The notes: generated from the letters alone by a model not told the origin. DNA of 64,000 nucleotides from Citrobacter freundii ATCC 8090 = MTCC 1658 = NBRC 12681 (GCF_011064845.1 NZ_CP049015.1:3162001-3226000), one strand, 5' to 3'. Positions 8,782 to 18,835 are shown, numbered from the stretch's first letter. Translations and numbers: made by a program.

Positions 8782-9465
8782 TTATTTTAGGCTGACGTTA
8801 TCGCTAATATAATTACCGTGATCGTCAATAATGGTTATTTTATACTGATTGGCATTAGCACTTTTTAATGTCACATCTGCACTGGAGAGCGGTGCAAGCA
8901 TAATAGTTTCGTTATTTATTTTAACATTATTAGCTTTTACTTCCGTCACCGTGATCCAGTTAGCGGCATCATTCTTAATGGAATAAATACTACCGCTACG
9001 TTTCATGGACAGTTTCTGAAATGTACCTTTATTAACTGATGAGATACCTTTAGGTCGATAAAATAGTTTAATCCTATTCTGCATCGCGAACTTGAGTACA
9101 TTCTTTCCTGCGTTATCAATATTGTTTGGTGGAATATCCAGCACATTGAGAAAAAACAAGCTTTCTTTGTTGTCAGGCAGCATATTCGGCATTTTTTTGA
9201 TTTTAATCTGCTGGCCTGAATCCCCGGCCACTTTAACCACTGGAGGCGTTAACAAAAACGGGACCTTAATCTTTTCTGGCGGTAGAGATGTATCACCATC
9301 ATCAATCCATGACTGTACAAGCGAAGAACGTCCTCCCTGGTTCATCAGTTGCACCAACACTTCATTTTTTTCCGCAGGGTAGATAATGCGAGTACCGTAG
9401 ATCACAATTCCCGCATGCGCAGGCAGGACTATAGATGCAATGAGTATGACTGCGAGTCCTTTCAT
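8782..9465 (-). CDS. yehC: YehC, periplasmic fimbrial chaperone
   Basis: 227 aa with a signal peptide (cleaved near AHA/GIVIYGTR). The two Ig-like domains of the PapD family are recognisable: the N-terminal strand with GTRIIYPA, the hydrophobic FFLNVLDIPP segment, and the basic IKLFYRP motif near residues 131-137 that usually helps anchor subunit C-termini. It protects pilins by donor-strand complementation and delivers them to YehB. A terminator-like hairpin at 9551-9573 separates it from the major pilin gene upstream. Confidence 0.93.
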   Translation of the reverse strand: MKGLAVILIASIVLPAHAGIVIYGTRIIYPAEKNEVLVQLMNQGGRSSLVQSWIDDGDTSLPPEKIKVPFLLTPPVVKVAGDSGQQIKIKKMPNMLPDNKESLFFLNVLDIPPNNIDNAGKNVLKFAMQNRIKLFYRPKGISSVNKGTFQKLSMKRSGSIYSIKNDAANWITVTEVKANNVKINNETIMLAPLSSADVTLKSANANQYKITIIDDHGNYISDNVSLK

Positions 9466-9545
9466 TTTGATGCCTCTTATACTTAAGTTTATTCTCTACA
9501 GTCTATGAGCTGCGTAATAATAACTGTCATCCTTAGCGAAGTGAT

Positions 9546-9573
9546 AAAAATGTCGGCGGCAATGCCGCCGACA
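9546..9573 (-). terminator. Intra-operon terminator/attenuator between yehD and yehC
   Basis: On the minus strand TGTCGGCGGC and GCCGCCGACA form a perfect 10-bp G/C-rich stem with an ATT loop, followed by TTTTTA. It lies six bases after the yehD stop and about 85 bases before yehC. A leaky terminator here would make pilin mRNA more abundant than chaperone, usher and adhesin mRNA, a common arrangement in fimbrial operons. The function is inferred from structure. Confidence 0.8.
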
Positions 9574-9578
9574 TAAAA

Positions 9579-10121
9579 TTAATCTTCAGAAACGCGCAGG
9601 ACTAAATTTGAAATAACATCACCAGCGACAACATCATTATTGGTTAACTTCAAGTATTTAGCACTAAAAGGTATTGAATAATTCCCTTCGGTAGTTTTAT
9701 AACTTGAAATATCTAATGGTTTAGATACATCAAGTTCCTTAGTTTCTGTGCCTAAATACAAATAATAACCTACAGTGTCATTACCACTTTTAACTGCTTT
9801 ATCATTACCAGTGATTTTACCTCCACTAATTAACGAAAGCTTAAGACCGGTCGTATCGCCATTACATTTAATTTTAAGCACATCACTGGTCACACCAACT
9901 GCATCGTTATACGTTGAATATATAGGCAATCCTGAAAAAACACTGGTTGGTACAGTAGGCATATTTATACTTACAGAGCCCCCATCTGCTTCAAATGTAC
10001 ATGGTGCCCCTGTTACTTTCCCTGTAATTGTTAATTGTCCTGTTTCGGTATCAGCAGCAAAAGCCCCAGCGCTCATAAATACAGCAGACAGCACAGCAGC
10101 AGAAATAATTGAACGTTTCAT
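9579..10121 (-). CDS. yehD: YehD, major fimbrial subunit
   Basis: 180 aa, identical in length to E. coli YehD. Signal peptide MKRSIISAAVLSAVFMSAGAFA is cut before ADTETG; the mature protein starts with a typical type-1-like pilin N-terminus (LTITGKVTGAPCTFEA) and has a second cysteine near residue 95 (KIKCNG) for the pilin disulfide. The C-terminus ends SNLVLRVSED. First gene of the yehDCBA unit; its promoter should lie in the AT-rich 10122-10390 stretch. Confidence 0.93.
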   Translation of the reverse strand: MKRSIISAAVLSAVFMSAGAFAADTETGQLTITGKVTGAPCTFEADGGSVSINMPTVPTSVFSGLPIYSTYNDAVGVTSDVLKIKCNGDTTGLKLSLISGGKITGNDKAVKSGNDTVGYYLYLGTETKELDVSKPLDISSYKTTEGNYSIPFSAKYLKLTNNDVVAGDVISNLVLRVSED

Positions 10122-10396
10122 AATATCTTCCTTAATAAAATAATTTCTATTTGTTAAGAGGACTAACTCTTGAATTTAAATTCGCACATCAGAAACGTTA
10201 CCGCAATGTAAACACGTTGTTTTGTTGATTTAAAACAAGTTGCAAAGTGCAATATAATTTCGGCAAATAAATTTAGTTCTGTATTATTTTTGAAATTAAT
10301 AAATTCACTAAATTAATTGTCTGGGTAGGATTTTCTGGGGGAATATCCAACCACACATCATTCATCATATCGATGTGTGGTTGATAAAAAAGTCTG
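10122..10396. promoter_or_regulatory. AT-rich leader region of the fimbrial operon with a 12-bp hairpin
   Basis: No gene is seen. The stretch is AT-rich and should carry the yehD promoter; TATAAT-like hexamers occur around 10253, but no promoter stands out. At 10348-10383 CAACCACACATC pairs perfectly with GATGTGTGGTTG around a 12-base loop; on the minus strand this sits just after the yehE-like gene and could end its transcript. Confidence 0.45.
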
Positions 10397-10687
10397 TTAG
10401 TCGTAACGCGTGAGTAAAATCTGTCGTGTAGCGTCACCGGGCACAGTAACAATTTCAGTTACCGCGCCTTTCTGGAGATTGGAAAAACCCTCTTTGACGT
10501 TTGAAAAGGAAACGGCATTGCCACAGCGTTGCTGCACTTCGTTATTTACAACATCAGCGCTACAGGTGGGTTCAGTTACTCGCCCATTGATATTCAAGGT
10601 AGCAGTATCGGTGGCGAAAACAGAAGTACTCATTCCATAAGCCAGAGTAATAACTCCCAAGAATAAAATTTTCTTCATTACGTTCAT
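10397..10687 (-). CDS. yehE: YehE-like small secreted protein with pilin-like N-terminus (DUF2574)
   Basis: 96 aa from MNVMKKILFLG (AGGA lies just upstream; ATG at 10678 is an alternative). A signal peptide ends near SVFA/TDTATL. The mature start (LNINGRVTEPTCS, then QQRCG) resembles the first strand and first cysteine region of a fimbrial subunit, but the protein stops after about 75 mature residues and so lacks most of a pilin fold. It matches E. coli YehE in length, in the ATL-INGR-PTCS region and in the terminal RYD. Function unknown. It could be a relict or a minor component of the yeh fimbria. Confidence 0.8.
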   Translation of the reverse strand: MNVMKKILFLGVITLAYGMSTSVFATDTATLNINGRVTEPTCSADVVNNEVQQRCGNAVSFSNVKEGFSNLQKGAVTEIVTVPGDATRQILLTRYD

Positions 10688-10891
10688 TATTCCTGTATTG
10701 GTTGGGATACAGTATACAAGCTGCCCTTCCAGTAAATTATGGATTAACTGCCTCGCTAAAACCAATTGAGATTGTAGATTAATGAGATAGATTTGATCAA
10801 TTCAAATGATGCATTGAGGCCAATTATTCGGAAAAAGATATGGATTTTACAGGCAGAATAAACAATATTGCGACGATTTTTCACTCCACAC

Positions 10892-10926
10892 ATTCACCAC
10901 ATTAATATATCATTAATGTGGTGAAT
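10892..10926. terminator. Perfect 15-bp hairpin after mrp
   Basis: ATTCACCACATTAAT (10892-10906) pairs perfectly with ATTAATGTGGTGAAT (10912-10926) around ATATC. It lies 18 bases beyond the mrp stop on the minus strand and between mrp and the fimbrial cluster. No long T tract follows, so it may be a terminator or an mRNA 3'-end stabiliser. The rest of 10688-10944 shows no gene. Confidence 0.6.
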
Positions 10927-10944
10927 AATATTTAATGCGATAAA

Positions 10945-12054
10945 TTACACTGCGCGAAAAGCAATTTCGCCCGGAATAACTTCTCCCTGCCAATACAGCT
11001 GTGCCGCCACACGCCCTGCAAGGTCGCGGTAAATGGCGGTAAATTCGCTGTCTGGACGGCTGATAACCGTCGGCGTACCGCGATCGAGGTCTTCACGCAG
11101 AGAAATATGCAGCGGCATTTGTCCCAGCAGTTGGGTGTGGTACTGCTCGGCCAGTTTCTGCGCGCCGCCGGTGCCAAAGATTGGCTCATGGTGACCGCAA
11201 TTGCTGCAAATATGCATACTCATATTCTCAACAATACCCAATACCGGCACTTCGACTTTTTCGAACATCACAATGCCTTTTTTCGCATCGATCAGCGCGA
11301 TGTCCTGCGGCGTAGTGACAACAACCGCGCCCGTTACCGGAATGTTCTGCGCCAGCGTCAACTGGATGTCACCAGTGCCCGGCGGCATATCCAGTACCAG
11401 ATAATCAAGATCCGGCCATAAGGTTTCCTGCAACATCTGCAACAGCGCTTTACTGGCCATCGGGCCGCGCCACACCATCGCGTTATCGTCAGTGACCAGA
11501 TAACCAATGGAGTTCGTTGCCAGACCATGAGACATGATCGGCGCCATGTGGGTACCATCTGGCGAGGTTGGACGCTGGTTTTCCGCGCCAAGCATTGTCG
11601 GGATAGACGGACCATAAATATCGGCGTCCAGAATCCCCACCTTCGCCCCTTCTGCAGCCAGCGCCAGCGCCAGGTTCACGGCGGTAGAGGATTTACCCAC
11701 TCCACCTTTACCTGAACTGACGGCGATGATGTTTTTCACACCATTAATACCTGGCTGGTTTTTCACGCGTTTCAGCGTCGCGATGTTATGCGACAGTTTC
11801 CAGTCGATCGCTTTCGCGCCGGTAATACGCAGCAGATCGGCGCTACATTGCTCTTTTAAGTCCTCAAACGCGCTATGCCAAACGAACGGCATGACCAGCT
11901 CAACGTGCAACGTGTCATCCATCCAGGCGACGTGGTGCAACGCTTTAAGCGTCGTCAGATTATGCTTCAGGGTTGAATGCTGAAAATTCGCCAGCGTCCC
12001 GGCAACCATGGCGCGCAGGGTCTCTGGTGATTTGGCCTGGGATTGTGCGTTCAT
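10945..12054 (-). CDS. mrp: Mrp/ApbC, iron-sulfur cluster carrier ATPase
   Basis: 369 aa from MNAQSQAK; AGGAG five bases upstream fixes this start rather than the longer frame. An N-terminal MIP18-like domain precedes a P-loop NTPase of the MinD/Mrp family with the deviant Walker A GKGGVGKSS (about residues 108-116) and the C-terminal CxxC (CSNC, about 283-286) that binds a bridging Fe-S cluster. It carries or delivers Fe-S clusters in the cytoplasm. Divergent from metG, as in E. coli. Confidence 0.96.
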   Translation of the reverse strand: MNAQSQAKSPETLRAMVAGTLANFQHSTLKHNLTTLKALHHVAWMDDTLHVELVMPFVWHSAFEDLKEQCSADLLRITGAKAIDWKLSHNIATLKRVKNQPGINGVKNIIAVSSGKGGVGKSSTAVNLALALAAEGAKVGILDADIYGPSIPTMLGAENQRPTSPDGTHMAPIMSHGLATNSIGYLVTDDNAMVWRGPMASKALLQMLQETLWPDLDYLVLDMPPGTGDIQLTLAQNIPVTGAVVVTTPQDIALIDAKKGIVMFEKVEVPVLGIVENMSMHICSNCGHHEPIFGTGGAQKLAEQYHTQLLGQMPLHISLREDLDRGTPTVISRPDSEFTAIYRDLAGRVAAQLYWQGEVIPGEIAFRAV

Positions 12055-12218
12055 CCCGACTCCTTTTTGTTGTTCTGAATATACAATAGTCACCAGGTAG
12101 TTTACTCCAACCGCAACAATTATTCATTTACGGATAAATGCCCTTATCGCTTGGCGCAGTAATTACCATTTTGGTACTATCAAAGCCCTTTTCACTACAA
12201 AAGAAGTAATTGCCCACT

Positions 12219-14252
12219 ATGACTCAAGTCGCGAAGAAAATTCTGGTAACGTGCGCGCTGCCGTACGCCAACGGCTCAATCCACCTCGGCCATATGCTGG
12301 AGCACATCCAGGCTGATGTCTGGGTCCGTTACCAGCGAATGCGCGGCCACCAGGTTAACTTCATCTGCGCGGACGACGCACACGGTACGCCAATCATGCT
12401 GAAAGCACAGCAGCTTGGGATCACGCCAGAGCAGATGATCGGTGAAATGAGTCAGGAGCATCAGACTGATTTTGCAGGTTTTGACATCAGCTATGACAAC
12501 TACCACTCGACGCACAGCGAAGAGAACCGTGAGCTGTCTGAGCTGATTTACACGCGCCTGAAGGAAAACGGTTTTATTAAGAACCGTACAATCTCCCAGC
12601 TTTACGATCCGGAAAAAGGCATGTTCCTGCCGGATCGTTTTGTTAAAGGCACCTGCCCGAAATGTAAGTCTCCGGATCAGTACGGCGATAACTGTGAAGT
12701 CTGCGGCGCAACCTACAGCCCGACCGAACTTATCGAGCCGAAATCCGTTGTGTCTGGCGCGACGCCGGTGATGCGTGACTCCGAACACTTCTTCTTTGAT
12801 CTGCCGTCATTCAGCGAAATGCTGCAGGCGTGGACGCGCAGCGGCGCGTTACAGGAGCAGGTCGCCAACAAAATGCAGGAATGGTTCGAATCCGGCCTGC
12901 AACAGTGGGATATTTCCCGCGATTCCCCGTACTTCGGTTTTGAAATCCCGAATGCGCCTGGCAAATACTTCTACGTCTGGCTGGACGCGCCAATTGGCTA
13001 TATGGGTTCATTCAAAAACCTGTGCGATAAGCGCGGTGACACCACCAGCTTTGATGAATACTGGAAGAAAGATTCCGACGCCGAGCTGTATCACTTCATC
13101 GGTAAGGATATCGTTTACTTCCACAGCCTGTTCTGGCCTGCCATGCTGGAAGGCAGTAACTTCCGTAAGCCGACCAACCTGTTCGTCCACGGTTATGTGA
13201 CGGTGAACGGCGCGAAGATGTCTAAATCTCGTGGCACCTTCATTAAGGCAAGCACCTGGCTGAAGCACTTCGATGCCGACAGTCTGCGCTATTACTACAC
13301 GGCAAAACTATCTTCACGTATTGATGACATCGACCTGAACCTGGAGGACTTTGTCCAGCGCGTTAATGCCGATATCGTCAACAAAGTAGTCAACCTGGCA
13401 TCCCGTAATGCAGGCTTTATTGCTAAGCGTTTTGACGGCATTCTGGCGACTGAGCTGGCCGACCCGGCGCTGTATAAAACCTTCACCGACGCCGCAGCAG
13501 CGATCGGCGAAGCATGGGAAAGCCGTGAATTTGGTAAAGCTATTCGTGAAATCATGGCGTTGGCCGACGTTGCAAACCGCTACGTTGACGAACAAGCACC
13601 GTGGGTTGTGGCTAAACAGGAAGGCCGCGATGCCGACCTGCAGGCAATTTGCTCCATGGGCATTAACCTGTTCCGTGTGCTGATGACCTACCTGAAGCCG
13701 GTTCTGCCAACGCTTGCTGAACGTGTGGAAGCGTTCCTTAACTGCGAACTGAGCTGGGATGCCATTGAGCAGCCACTGCTCGGTCACAAGGTCAACACCT
13801 TTAAAGCGCTGTACAATCGCATCGACATGAAACAAGTTGAAGCGCTGGTGGAAGCGTCGAAAGAAGAAGTGAAAGCCGCTGCCGCACCAGTAACCGGTCC
13901 GCTGGCGGATGACCCGATTCAGGAAACCATCACCTTTGACGATTTCGCCAAAGTTGACCTGCGCGTAGCGTTGATTGAAAACGCCGAATTCGTGGAAGGT
14001 TCCGACAAACTGCTGCGTCTGACGCTGGATCTCGGTGGTGAGAAACGAAACGTCTTCTCTGGTATTCGTTCTGCGTATCCGGATCCACAAACCCTGATTG
14101 GCCGCCAGACCATTATGGTTGCTAACCTGGCTCCTCGTAAGATGCGCTTCGGCATTTCTGAAGGGATGGTAATGGCCGCAGGTCCTGGCGGGAAAGATAT
14201 CTTCCTGTTAAGCCCGGATGAAGGTGCAAAACCAGGCCAACAGGTGAAGTAA
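12219..14252 (+). CDS. metG: MetG, methionyl-tRNA synthetase
   Basis: 677 aa from MTQVAKK (ATG at 12219; a TTG three codons upstream is not needed). Charges tRNA-Met with methionine. Class I signatures are present: HIGH-like HLGH at residues 22-25 and KMSKS-type motif (AKMSKSRG) near 332-339; the zinc knuckle CPKC...CEVC lies at about 146-162. The C-terminal tRNA-binding EMAP-II/Trbp-like domain ([22 protein letters not shown]) is complete. A strong terminator follows. Confidence 0.98.
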   Translation: MTQVAKKILVTCALPYANGSIHLGHMLEHIQADVWVRYQRMRGHQVNFICADDAHGTPIMLKAQQLGITPEQMIGEMSQEHQTDFAGFDISYDNYHSTHSEENRELSELIYTRLKENGFIKNRTISQLYDPEKGMFLPDRFVKGTCPKCKSPDQYGDNCEVCGATYSPTELIEPKSVVSGATPVMRDSEHFFFDLPSFSEMLQAWTRSGALQEQVANKMQEWFESGLQQWDISRDSPYFGFEIPNAPGKYFYVWLDAPIGYMGSFKNLCDKRGDTTSFDEYWKKDSDAELYHFIGKDIVYFHSLFWPAMLEGSNFRKPTNLFVHGYVTVNGAKMSKSRGTFIKASTWLKHFDADSLRYYYTAKLSSRIDDIDLNLEDFVQRVNADIVNKVVNLASRNAGFIAKRFDGILATELADPALYKTFTDAAAAIGEAWESREFGKAIREIMALADVANRYVDEQAPWVVAKQEGRDADLQAICSMGINLFRVLMTYLKPVLPTLAERVEAFLNCELSWDAIEQPLLGHKVNTFKALYNRIDMKQVEALVEASKEEVKAAAAPVTGPLADDPIQETITFDDFAKVDLRVALIENAEFVEGSDKLLRLTLDLGGEKRNVFSGIRSAYPDPQTLIGRQTIMVANLAPRKMRFGISEGMVMAAGPGGKDIFLLSPDEGAKPGQQVK

Positions 14253-14264
14253 GTCAAGTATCTC

Positions 14265-14293
14265 AAGCGCTGCAACCGCAGCGCTTTTTTTTT
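14265..14293 (+). terminator. Rho-independent terminator of metG
   Basis: AAGCGCTGC and GCAGCGCTT pair around AACC, followed by an unbroken run of T residues; starts 13 bases after the metG stop. Confidence 0.92.
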
Positions 14294-14458
14294 GCTACGT
14301 GAGTGCTTCCTCTAATCTTAACCCTTAATCCATTTTCGGACTGCTCAGTTGTTAATATTAGATTTATTCTATACTGCACTGGGATCAAGATAGTCCGGGC
14401 TTACCAGATTCGTGGAGGTTATTGTTTAACATCCGATATTCATGAAATGGAGTTTTAC

Positions 14459-14917
14459 ATGAAAGCGTTACATAAATTTTTCACTCTCGCCGTGGTATCG
14501 GTTGTGTTTTTTTCCCTGGCAGGATGCGGTGATAAAGTAGAGACAAAAACATTTAATGCCAACCTCAACGGTTCGGATATCACTGTCTCTTACACCTATA
14601 AAGGTGATAAGGTCCTGAAGCAAATCTCTGAAAGTAAAATCAGCTATGCGTCAGTCGGTGCCAGCAATAAAGAAGAAGCAGCAAAAGTATTCGACGCATT
14701 AAGCGCCAAATATCAAAACATTACTGGTATAGAAGAAAAACTCACCTATTCAGATACCTACGCGCAAGAAAATGTCACTATCGATATGGAAAAAGTTGAT
14801 ATAAAAGCGTTGCAGGCCATTTCAGGGATGAAACTATCTGAAAACGCCGATAAAAACATCAGCATGAAGCAAATGCAAACGGTAATGGAATCGGCGGGTT
14901 TTAAAGAAGTGAAGTAA
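14459..14917 (+). CDS. yehR: YehR, DUF1307 outer-membrane lipoprotein
   Basis: 152 aa from MKALHKFF (ATG 14459, after GGAG at 14449-14452). A lipoprotein signal peptide ends with the lipobox SLAGC, Cys at about residue 23. Asp is not at +2 (GDKVE follows the Cys), so outer-membrane sorting is expected. The mature domain is the DUF1307 fold, with no known enzymatic motif; E. coli YehR has the same length and C-terminus. Function unknown. In E. coli a large molR/yehI-yehQ block separates metG and yehR; here they are adjacent. Confidence 0.92.
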   Translation: MKALHKFFTLAVVSVVFFSLAGCGDKVETKTFNANLNGSDITVSYTYKGDKVLKQISESKISYASVGASNKEEAAKVFDALSAKYQNITGIEEKLTYSDTYAQENVTIDMEKVDIKALQAISGMKLSENADKNISMKQMQTVMESAGFKEVK

Positions 14918-14959
14918 AGCATCGGCGACCCGATTTTGATCGTGGTCGCCAGCGCTGCT

Positions 14960-15430
14960 TTACGCTTTCTTTTTATGCTCTCGCGACGTTAAACCACGCA
15001 GAAAATAACGCAGGAACTGATCGCCGCATTCGCGATAATTCTTATGGTCCGGCGCGCGCATCATGGCGGTAATTTCCGGCATCGACACACGGAATTTCTG
15101 CTCGGTCATAATTGCCAGAATATCATCGGTTTTCAGTGAAAAAGCGATACGCAGTTTTTTCAGCACCGTATTATTGTTAACACGACGCTCAAGCGCCAGT
15201 TCCGGTGCAGAATCATCTTTACCACGCAGATGATAAATCAGACCGTTTAAAAAACCGGAGAGAATGATATCCGGGCAGCGAACAAACCCGTCTTCATCTT
15301 CTTTTGTCGTCCAGGTATCGAAATTTGCGGAGATGGATTCCATGTCAGCAAGCGCAAGAATACGCACCATGTCGTTATTGTTCGCTTTCAGGGTGTAGCG
15401 CAGGCTACGAAGAATATCGTTACTTAGCAT
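14960..15430 (-). CDS. yehS: YehS, DUF1456 protein
   Basis: 156 aa from MLSNDILRSLRY (ATG 15428-15430), identical in length to E. coli YehS. It contains two copies of the DUF1456 helical repeat: one near ILRSLRYTLKANNNDMVRIL and one near VLKKLRIAFSLKTDDILAI. Cytoplasmic, function unknown. It lies downstream of btsSR on the same strand with a 46-base gap and may be cotranscribed. Confidence 0.93.
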   Translation of the reverse strand: MLSNDILRSLRYTLKANNNDMVRILALADMESISANFDTWTTKEDEDGFVRCPDIILSGFLNGLIYHLRGKDDSAPELALERRVNNNTVLKKLRIAFSLKTDDILAIMTEQKFRVSMPEITAMMRAPDHKNYRECGDQFLRYFLRGLTSREHKKKA

Positions 15431-15476
15431 AGAGCCTTCAACAGTCGGTGATGCAATGGCGCGCAGTGTATCAGTT

Positions 15477-16196
15477 TTACAGTCCAATCGCCTCTTTTAG
15501 ACTTTTAAGATAACGACGACTCACCGGAACGGTCAGCCCGTTACGCAAAATCAGTTCCGCCTGGCCGTTGTCTTCCAGACGGATCTCCTGCAATTGCGCC
15601 ATATTTACCAGATATTGTCTATGACAACGCAGCAGAGGAGTACGGCTCTCCAGCGTCCTGAGCGTCAGCTCAGTGAAGCCTTCTTTACCATCACTGCTGG
15701 TCACATATACGCCACTCATACGGCTGCTGATAAACGCCACGTCATCCATTTGCAACAAATAAATTCGGCTGTGACCGCTGCACGGAATAAACTTCAGCGC
15801 CTGCTGATTTTCTGGCAGGAGTGATACATCCTGCTTCGTGCGCTCCTGACGCAAACGGATCAGCGTTTTTTCCAGCCGAGCTTCTTCGATCGGCTTGAGC
15901 AGATAATCAAACGCATGTTCTTCAAAGGCTTTCACCGCATACTCATCAAAGGCGGTCAGAAAAACAATGTACGGACGATGCTCGGGATCAAGCATGCCAA
16001 CCATTTCCAGGCCGCTGATTCGCGGCATCTGAATATCAAGGAACAGAACATCCGGACGCAATTTATGTACCGCGCCAATGGCTTCCACCGCATTCGAACA
16101 TTCGCCGACAATCTCGATGTCGCTTTGCTCCTGCAACAGGATCCGCAGATTCTCCCGGGCTAACGGTTCGTCATCGACAATTAGCACTTTGATCAT
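15477..16196 (-). CDS. btsR: BtsR (YehT), LytTR-type response regulator
   Basis: 239 aa. The receiver domain (residues 1-120; acidic DDE at 8-10, phospho-acceptor Asp in LFLDIQMP near 54, conserved Lys in LLKPIEE near 104) is followed by a LytTR DNA-binding domain. With BtsS it forms the pyruvate-responsive system that, in E. coli, activates the pyruvate:H+ symporter gene btsT. Overlaps the btsS stop by four bases (ATGA), so the pair is coupled. Confidence 0.96.
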   Translation of the reverse strand: MIKVLIVDDEPLARENLRILLQEQSDIEIVGECSNAVEAIGAVHKLRPDVLFLDIQMPRISGLEMVGMLDPEHRPYIVFLTAFDEYAVKAFEEHAFDYLLKPIEEARLEKTLIRLRQERTKQDVSLLPENQQALKFIPCSGHSRIYLLQMDDVAFISSRMSGVYVTSSDGKEGFTELTLRTLESRTPLLRCHRQYLVNMAQLQEIRLEDNGQAELILRNGLTVPVSRRYLKSLKEAIGL

Positions 16197-17878
16197 GCCA
16201 GTTCCTCCAGAGGAAGTCGTAAAGTGATTCGGGTAAAGCGGTCAGGTTCACACGCTACGCTAATGCCAAAATCATCGCCAAACCGCTCGCGCAGTCGTTT
16301 ATCGACCAGATTCATACCCAGTCCACTGGCTTCTGATGTTGGCTGATACAGCCCGGCATTGTCTTCGATATCCAGCATCAGATATTGCCCTTCTCGACGG
16401 GCGGTAATCGATACTTCACCGGTATCTAATAACTGAGAAGTACCGTGTTTGATAGCATTCTCCACGATGGGTTGCAGAGTAAAAGCGGGTAATTGCTGAT
16501 GCGAAAGTTCTTCTGGCACCGTCAAGGTCACCTGAAGACGCGATTGGAACCGTGCCTTTTCAATTTGCAGATAAGCATTAACGTGTTCAATTTCATCGGC
16601 CAGCGTCACAATTTCCGACGGGCGTTTTAAATTTTTACGAAAGAACGTCGACAGATACTGCACCAGTTGGCTGGCCTGCTCGCTATCACGTCGGATCACG
16701 GCTTTGATGGTGTTGAGCGCATTAAACAGAAAATGGGGATTGACCTGGGCGTGCAGGAGTTTTATTTCCGACTGCGTGAGCATCGCTTTTTGCCGCTCAT
16801 ACTGCCCGGCCAGGATCTGCGCCGAAAGCAGTTGGGCGATCCCTTCCCCCAACGTGCGGTTGATCGAGCTAAAGAGGCGGTTTTTGGCTTCATACAGTTT
16901 GATGGTCCCCATCACCCGCTGGTTTTCACCCCGCAAGGGGATCACCAGCGTCGAACCTAATTTGCATTGCGGATGCAAAGAGCAGCGATAAGGGACTTCA
17001 TTGCCGTCAGCATAAACCACCTCTCCGGTTTCAATCGCCCGCTGGGTGTACGAGGAAGAGATAGGTTTGCCCGGCAGATGATGGTCGTCACCAATACCGG
17101 TAAATGCCAGCAGTTTCTCACGATCGGTAATCGCCACCGCACCGATATCCAGCTCTTCATACAGCACCTGAGCAACCTTCATGCTGTTAACCTCGTTGAA
17201 CCCCTGGCGCAAAATCCCTTCCGTTGAAGCGGCAACTTTGAGCGCGGTGGCGGAAAAAGCGGAGGTATATTTTTCAAACATCGCCCGTTTATCGAGCAAA
17301 ATACGCATAAATAAGGCGGCGCCGACGGTATTGGTCACCATCATAGGTGCGGCAATATTGCTGACCAGTCGATAGGCATCATCAAACGGCCTGGCGATCA
17401 ATAAGATGATCAACATCTGCACCAGTTCAGCAACAAAGGTAATGGCGCCCGCCGTCAGCGGGCTGAATACTTTATCGGTACGACCACGACGGGTGAGCAC
17501 GCTGTGCACCAGTCCGCCGAGCAACCCTTCCACAATGGTCGAGATCATGCAGCTAAGCGCCGTCATTCCGCCCATTGAATAACGATGTAAACCACCGGTC
17601 AGACCGACTAAGCCGCCAACCACAGGGCCGCCAAGCAGTCCGCCCATTACCGCACCAATAGCGCGAGTATTCGCAATGGAGTCATCAATGTGCAGCCCGA
17701 AATAGGTGCCCAAAATGCAGAAAATGGAAAAGGTAACGTAGCAAAGCAGTTTGTGCGGCAGCCGGATAGTCACCTGCATCAGCGGAATAAACAAACGCGT
17801 TTTGCTCATGAGCCACGCGATAACGAGAAACACGCACATCTGCTGAAGCAGCAGCAACACCAGATTAAACTCGTACAT
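16193..17878 (-). CDS. btsS: BtsS (YehU), LytS-type pyruvate-sensing histidine kinase
   Basis: 561 aa from [11 protein letters not shown], equal to E. coli. An N-terminal 5TM-5TMR_LYT membrane sensor (residues 1-200) is followed by a GAF domain, a His_kinase phosphoacceptor region ([14 protein letters not shown]) and an HATPase_c domain (ENAIKHG...[11 protein letters not shown]). It binds extracellular pyruvate with high affinity in E. coli. A CRP-like site lies upstream at 17966-17981, which would link expression to carbon state. Confidence 0.96.
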   Translation of the reverse strand: MYEFNLVLLLLQQMCVFLVIAWLMSKTRLFIPLMQVTIRLPHKLLCYVTFSIFCILGTYFGLHIDDSIANTRAIGAVMGGLLGGPVVGGLVGLTGGLHRYSMGGMTALSCMISTIVEGLLGGLVHSVLTRRGRTDKVFSPLTAGAITFVAELVQMLIILLIARPFDDAYRLVSNIAAPMMVTNTVGAALFMRILLDKRAMFEKYTSAFSATALKVAASTEGILRQGFNEVNSMKVAQVLYEELDIGAVAITDREKLLAFTGIGDDHHLPGKPISSSYTQRAIETGEVVYADGNEVPYRCSLHPQCKLGSTLVIPLRGENQRVMGTIKLYEAKNRLFSSINRTLGEGIAQLLSAQILAGQYERQKAMLTQSEIKLLHAQVNPHFLFNALNTIKAVIRRDSEQASQLVQYLSTFFRKNLKRPSEIVTLADEIEHVNAYLQIEKARFQSRLQVTLTVPEELSHQQLPAFTLQPIVENAIKHGTSQLLDTGEVSITARREGQYLMLDIEDNAGLYQPTSEASGLGMNLVDKRLRERFGDDFGISVACEPDRFTRITLRLPLEELA

Positions 17879-17965
17879 ACCCGCCAACCACACATCTCTT
17901 AAAAGCGCGTAACATACATGGGCTGCGCGTAACTTTCTTTGAAGTGTTGCAAAAAAAAAGGAATT

Positions 17966-17981
17966 TGTGAGAACGATCACT
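17966..17981. promoter_or_regulatory. Putative CRP site between btsSR and mlrA
   Basis: TGTGA-GAACGA-TCACT matches the CRP consensus TGTGA-N6-TCACA at nine of ten positions. It lies 88 bases upstream of btsS and 123 bases upstream of the mlrA start. Either or both divergent genes could be controlled; no data here decide between them. Confidence 0.6.
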
Positions 17982-18103
17982 CGAAAGCGCGAGCATGACT
18001 ACAAACTCACCCATTTATTGATCAAAAAACAGACAAAACTACCTGGTTCGCAAAAGAGCGTCTAAAGTAAAACTGGGACCTCGCAAGCATAAGTGAGACG
18101 ACG

Positions 18104-18835
18104 ATGGCGCTTTACACAATAGGTGAAGTGGCTTTGCTTTGTGATATCAACCCTGTCACTTTACGTGCGTGGCAGAGGCGTTACGGATTACTGAAACCGC
18201 AACGGACAGACGGCGGACATCGCCTGTTTAACGACGCGGATATCGACAGGATCCGTGAGATAAAACGCTGGATCAACAACGGTGTCCAGGTCAGCAAGGT
18301 TAAAATGTTGCTCAGCAATGAGAGCATTGATGTGCATAACGGTTGGCGTGAACAACAAGAGACGCTGTTGAGCTATTTGCAAAGTAATAATCTGCATAGC
18401 CTCAGACTGTGGATCAAAGAGCGTGGTCAGGATTATCCCGCACAAACGCTCAACACCCATTTATTCATTCCGTTACGCCGACGTCTGCAATGTCAGCAGC
18501 CGATCCTCCAGGCGTTACTGGGGATCCTCGACGGCGTACTGATCAACTACATCGCGATTTGTCTTGCCTCAGCACGCAAGAAACAGGGCAAAGATGCTCT
18601 GGTGGTTGGCTGGAACATTCAGGATACGACCCGCTTATGGCTGGAAGGTTGGGTCGCCAGCCAGCAGGGGTGGCGCATTGACGTCCTTGCCCATTCGCTG
18701 AACCAACTGCGACCGGAGCTGTTTGAAGGTCGCACCTTGCTTGTCTGGTGCGGCGAGAACCAAACGCCCGCTCAGCAACAACAGCTGAATGAATGGCGCG
18801 CGTTGGGTCACGATATTTATCCACTCGGTATTTAA
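18104..18835 (+). CDS. mlrA: MlrA (YehV), MerR-like activator of curli regulator csgD
   Basis: 243 aa. The MerR-type winged helix lies at residues 1-70 (YTIGEVALLCDINPVTLRAW and QRRYGLLKP). The remaining region resembles a cobalamin-binding-like helical domain, but no B12 motif DxHxxG is seen. In E. coli and Salmonella MlrA activates csgD, the master regulator of curli and cellulose biofilm, under RpoS and c-di-GMP control. Divergent from btsSR. ATG at 18104 follows GTGAGACGACG, a modest ribosome site. Confidence 0.95.
   Translation: MALYTIGEVALLCDINPVTLRAWQRRYGLLKPQRTDGGHRLFNDADIDRIREIKRWINNGVQVSKVKMLLSNESIDVHNGWREQQETLLSYLQSNNLHSLRLWIKERGQDYPAQTLNTHLFIPLRRRLQCQQPILQALLGILDGVLINYIAICLASARKKQGKDALVVGWNIQDTTRLWLEGWVASQQGWRIDVLAHSLNQLRPELFEGRTLLVWCGENQTPAQQQQLNEWRALGHDIYPLGI

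Noticed and set aside
13314..14090. 258-aa ORF on the minus strand opposite metG
   Set aside because: Antisense shadow of a highly conserved synthetase gene; no start context or domain.
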